Assembly: GCA_000424365.1 (NCBI GenBank) | Contig: AUJT01000002.1 | Span: 186,001 to 250,000, forward strand | Direction: 5' to 3' | DNA: 64,000 bases | DNA from: Lachnospiraceae bacterium NK4A144 | GTDB lineage: Bacteria > Bacillota > Clostridia > Lachnospirales > Lachnospiraceae | Shown here: one piece after another, positions 62,847-64,000 of the stretch | How the letters are laid out: the number at the start of each line of letters is the position of its first letter | Numbering within the stretch: position 1 is the first letter of the stretch | Program-made: the position numbers and the translations under genes | The notes under the pieces: model-generated | What the model was told of the DNA's origin: nothing | Seen by the model: the letters and a program-made list of their open reading frames with translations, nothing else | The model's database searches: none

Positions 62847-63398
62847 TCACCTAACCGAAACAATGCTCTCCAGCAACTTACTCTTTTCCCAATCATCTTT
62901 CTCATAAACATATAGCTTGTCATAGTAAAAGCCACGGAGTTTTTCTAATCCCCAAATAGCAAAATCTTCTTTACCCCTTTTTGCCATTGCCAATGCTCTT
63001 TTATCCCGAGCGCCCAGCTTCTTTACACCTCCATTATAAACAAGAACAAATGTCACATTATTACGAACAAAATTCACACTTTTATCCGTTATACCGCTAA
63101 ATAAATATGCACTATCTATTGCCTTTTTCCTGATTTCTTTACACTCAAATTCTCCATCCTTGAATTCTACCAGGCAAAACTTATCCTCTGTATCTGTTTC
63201 ACACAGCGCATCTGCTGAAGCAGCATACTCTTCTGACTTTCCTAAATTATTACAATAATTTGTCTTTGCCTGATCAAAGTCAATCGCAAGCTTTTCACTA
63301 TCAGTCATACATTCATTTAATGCGGTATTCCTTGATATTTCCTTCAGAGATTTTATCGCTCTATTATCTCTAAACTCATCGAAATATTTAAGTCTCAT
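62847..63398 (-). CDS. Probable PD-(D/E)XK-like nuclease, partner of AAA ATPase
   Basis: A 183-residue protein. SADALCETDTEDKFCLVEFKDGEFECKEIRKKAID has an acidic residue followed by E-F-K (E-x-K), then a helix with further charged residues, consistent with a small nuclease of this fold. The end is YYDKLYVYEKDDWEKSKLLE. It overlaps the AAA ATPase gene by 11 bases. AAA ATPase plus small nuclease pairs act in phage defence, but I cannot assign it to a named system. The 49 bases to the next gene downstream contain no feature. Confidence 0.55.
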   Translation of the reverse strand: MRLKYFDEFRDNRAIKSLKEISRNTALNECMTDSEKLAIDFDQAKTNYCNNLGKSEEYAASADALCETDTEDKFCLVEFKDGEFECKEIRKKAIDSAYLFSGITDKSVNFVRNNVTFVLVYNGGVKKLGARDKRALAMAKRGKEDFAIWGLEKLRGFYYDKLYVYEKDDWEKSKLLESIVSVR

Positions 63399-64000
63399 CT
63401 AAAATATCCAATTCCTCGCTCACTTTTAAGAATGGTCGTGCCAACTTTGAATATATGCACTCCAAATTTTTACTGATATCTTCTATATTTGTGGTCATGT
63501 CAGTATTTTTTGCCAGAAGATAATATTTTGTTTTATCTGCAACATTATATTTCTTTGTAAAGTACTCAATAAAACTGATAAAATCTGCACTATGAGAACT
63601 TATTACAAAGTTTATTCCCAGCAAATCATGTAATAACACAACAATCTCTGCATAGACAAACATCCCCTCAGGATTTAAGTTTGTTTCCGGTTCATCCAAG
63701 ATCACTATTCCGTTTTCTTCAAGAAACCCCTTCTGCAATAAAGACTTGATAATTACAAATGACTTTATTCCGGTTGAAATATTTACAACAGAAACACTCT
63801 TTTTCAGTCCTTTTTCAGCATATACCATTCCTGATTCAGAATCGTCTTCGAGACTTCCGATTCCAAAATCATCCAACTTTTCATATACTTTTTCAAGTCG
63901 CTTATTTGCAATGACATCATCAACAGCAGAATTGTTTTTATTTTTTACATTAATAATCTTTTCAACCAGGTCATATCTATGACCTAGTCCTCTTCTGTAA
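63388..64000 (-). CDS. AAA ATPase (OLD/SMC-like), C-terminal part
   Basis: The C-terminal part of an ATPase whose N-terminus, with Walker A, lies beyond the right edge; the frame is open to 63999. Visible are the signature VVNISTGIKSFVIIKSL, Walker B GIVILDEPETNLNPEG, and the switch region NFVISSHSADFISFIEYF. The upstream part (KRLEKVYEKLDDFGIGSLED) is a helical segment. This is the ABC-ATPase-like AAA type used by OLD, Septu and related defence systems. It overlaps the small nuclease-like gene by 11 bases. Confidence 0.78.
   Translation of the reverse strand, partial: YRRGLGHRYDLVEKIINVKNKNNSAVDDVIANKRLEKVYEKLDDFGIGSLEDDSESGMVYAEKGLKKSVSVVNISTGIKSFVIIKSLLQKGFLEENGIVILDEPETNLNPEGMFVYAEIVVLLHDLLGINFVISSHSADFISFIEYFTKKYNVADKTKYYLLAKNTDMTTNIEDISKNLECIYSKLARPFLKVSEELDILDET

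Noticed and set aside
1-64000. CRISPR arrays, rRNA and tRNA genes
   Set aside because: No regularly spaced repeats, no rRNA blocks and no tRNA-like cloverleaf with a TTCRA arm were seen.

Overview
The window looks like part of a chromosome from an anaerobic Bacillota bacterium, most likely a Lachnospiraceae member close to Butyrivibrio or Pseudobutyrivibrio. This is inferred from gene content: DUF4869, AAA-ATPase-like/PDDEXK_9 proteins, IS1380 and IS66 elements, GtrII, YfhO and DUF2142 membrane proteins. Strong Shine-Dalgarno sites and low-to-moderate GC agree. No rRNA, tRNA or CRISPR array was seen. Apart from nagBA at the left edge and the IS66 remnants, every gene is on the minus strand, so transcription runs from right to left.

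Layout: (1) 1-1524, the end of nagB, nagA and a perfect-hairpin terminator. (2) 1524-18330, a surface-glycan block: a PglK-like ABC flippase, a NodZ/FucT-like transferase, GT2 and GT4 enzymes, GT-C type membrane transferases, an IspD/TarI-like cytidylyltransferase, two sugar-phosphate isomerase-like TIM barrels, an acyltransferase and YfhO. A DUF4869 gene and its frameshifted ATPase-like partner are embedded in it. (3) 18421-29849, an accessory island: a three-gene operon with Septu-like ATPase and HNH nuclease plus an AAA/PD-(D/E)XK protein, a frameshifted acyltransferase, an intact IS1380, a small operon of unknown function with a membrane protein, an IS66 deletion derivative and a Shedu-like protein. 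(4) 29930-42923, a second glycan block of long multidomain proteins. (5) 42950-44312, IS66 debris with a small palindromic insert. (6) 44410-62797, a third glycan block: methyltransferase, EamA/SMR-like transporter, oxidoreductase, GT4, DUF2304/GT2, DUF2142, RgpF-like, TylF-like, two GT32, cytidylyltransferase/SDR/LicD, and a DUF3990 ADP-ribosyltransferase-like cassette. (7) 62847-64000, a probable nuclease and a partial AAA ATPase.

How the genes may work together: the glycan genes could build a complex, phosphopolyol-decorated cell-surface polysaccharide or wall teichoic-acid-like polymer. Activated phosphopolyols or sugars would come from two IspD/TarI-like enzymes and a TagD-like domain. 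Many GT2, GT4 and GT32 transferases would assemble the repeat unit, GT-C proteins would add branches from lipid-linked donors, LicD would add phospho-substituents, and the PglK-like transporter would flip lipid-linked product.

The most unusual feature is a compact Rossmann-like module of about 90 residues that starts with a [hydrophobic]-[FYV]-G-x-G motif. It is fused to fifteen otherwise unrelated proteins of this locus: GT2, GT4, GT32, RgpF, WbsX, TylF, isomerase, MTase/kinase-like and ParB-like proteins. It may be C-terminal, internal or N-terminal. A second point of interest is a pair of giant paralogs (32315-34180 and 29930-32251) with SAM-methyltransferase-like, kinase-like and FGxG domains. 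The kinase-like motif is intact in one and lost in the other, which has instead gained a TagD-type cytidylyltransferase domain.
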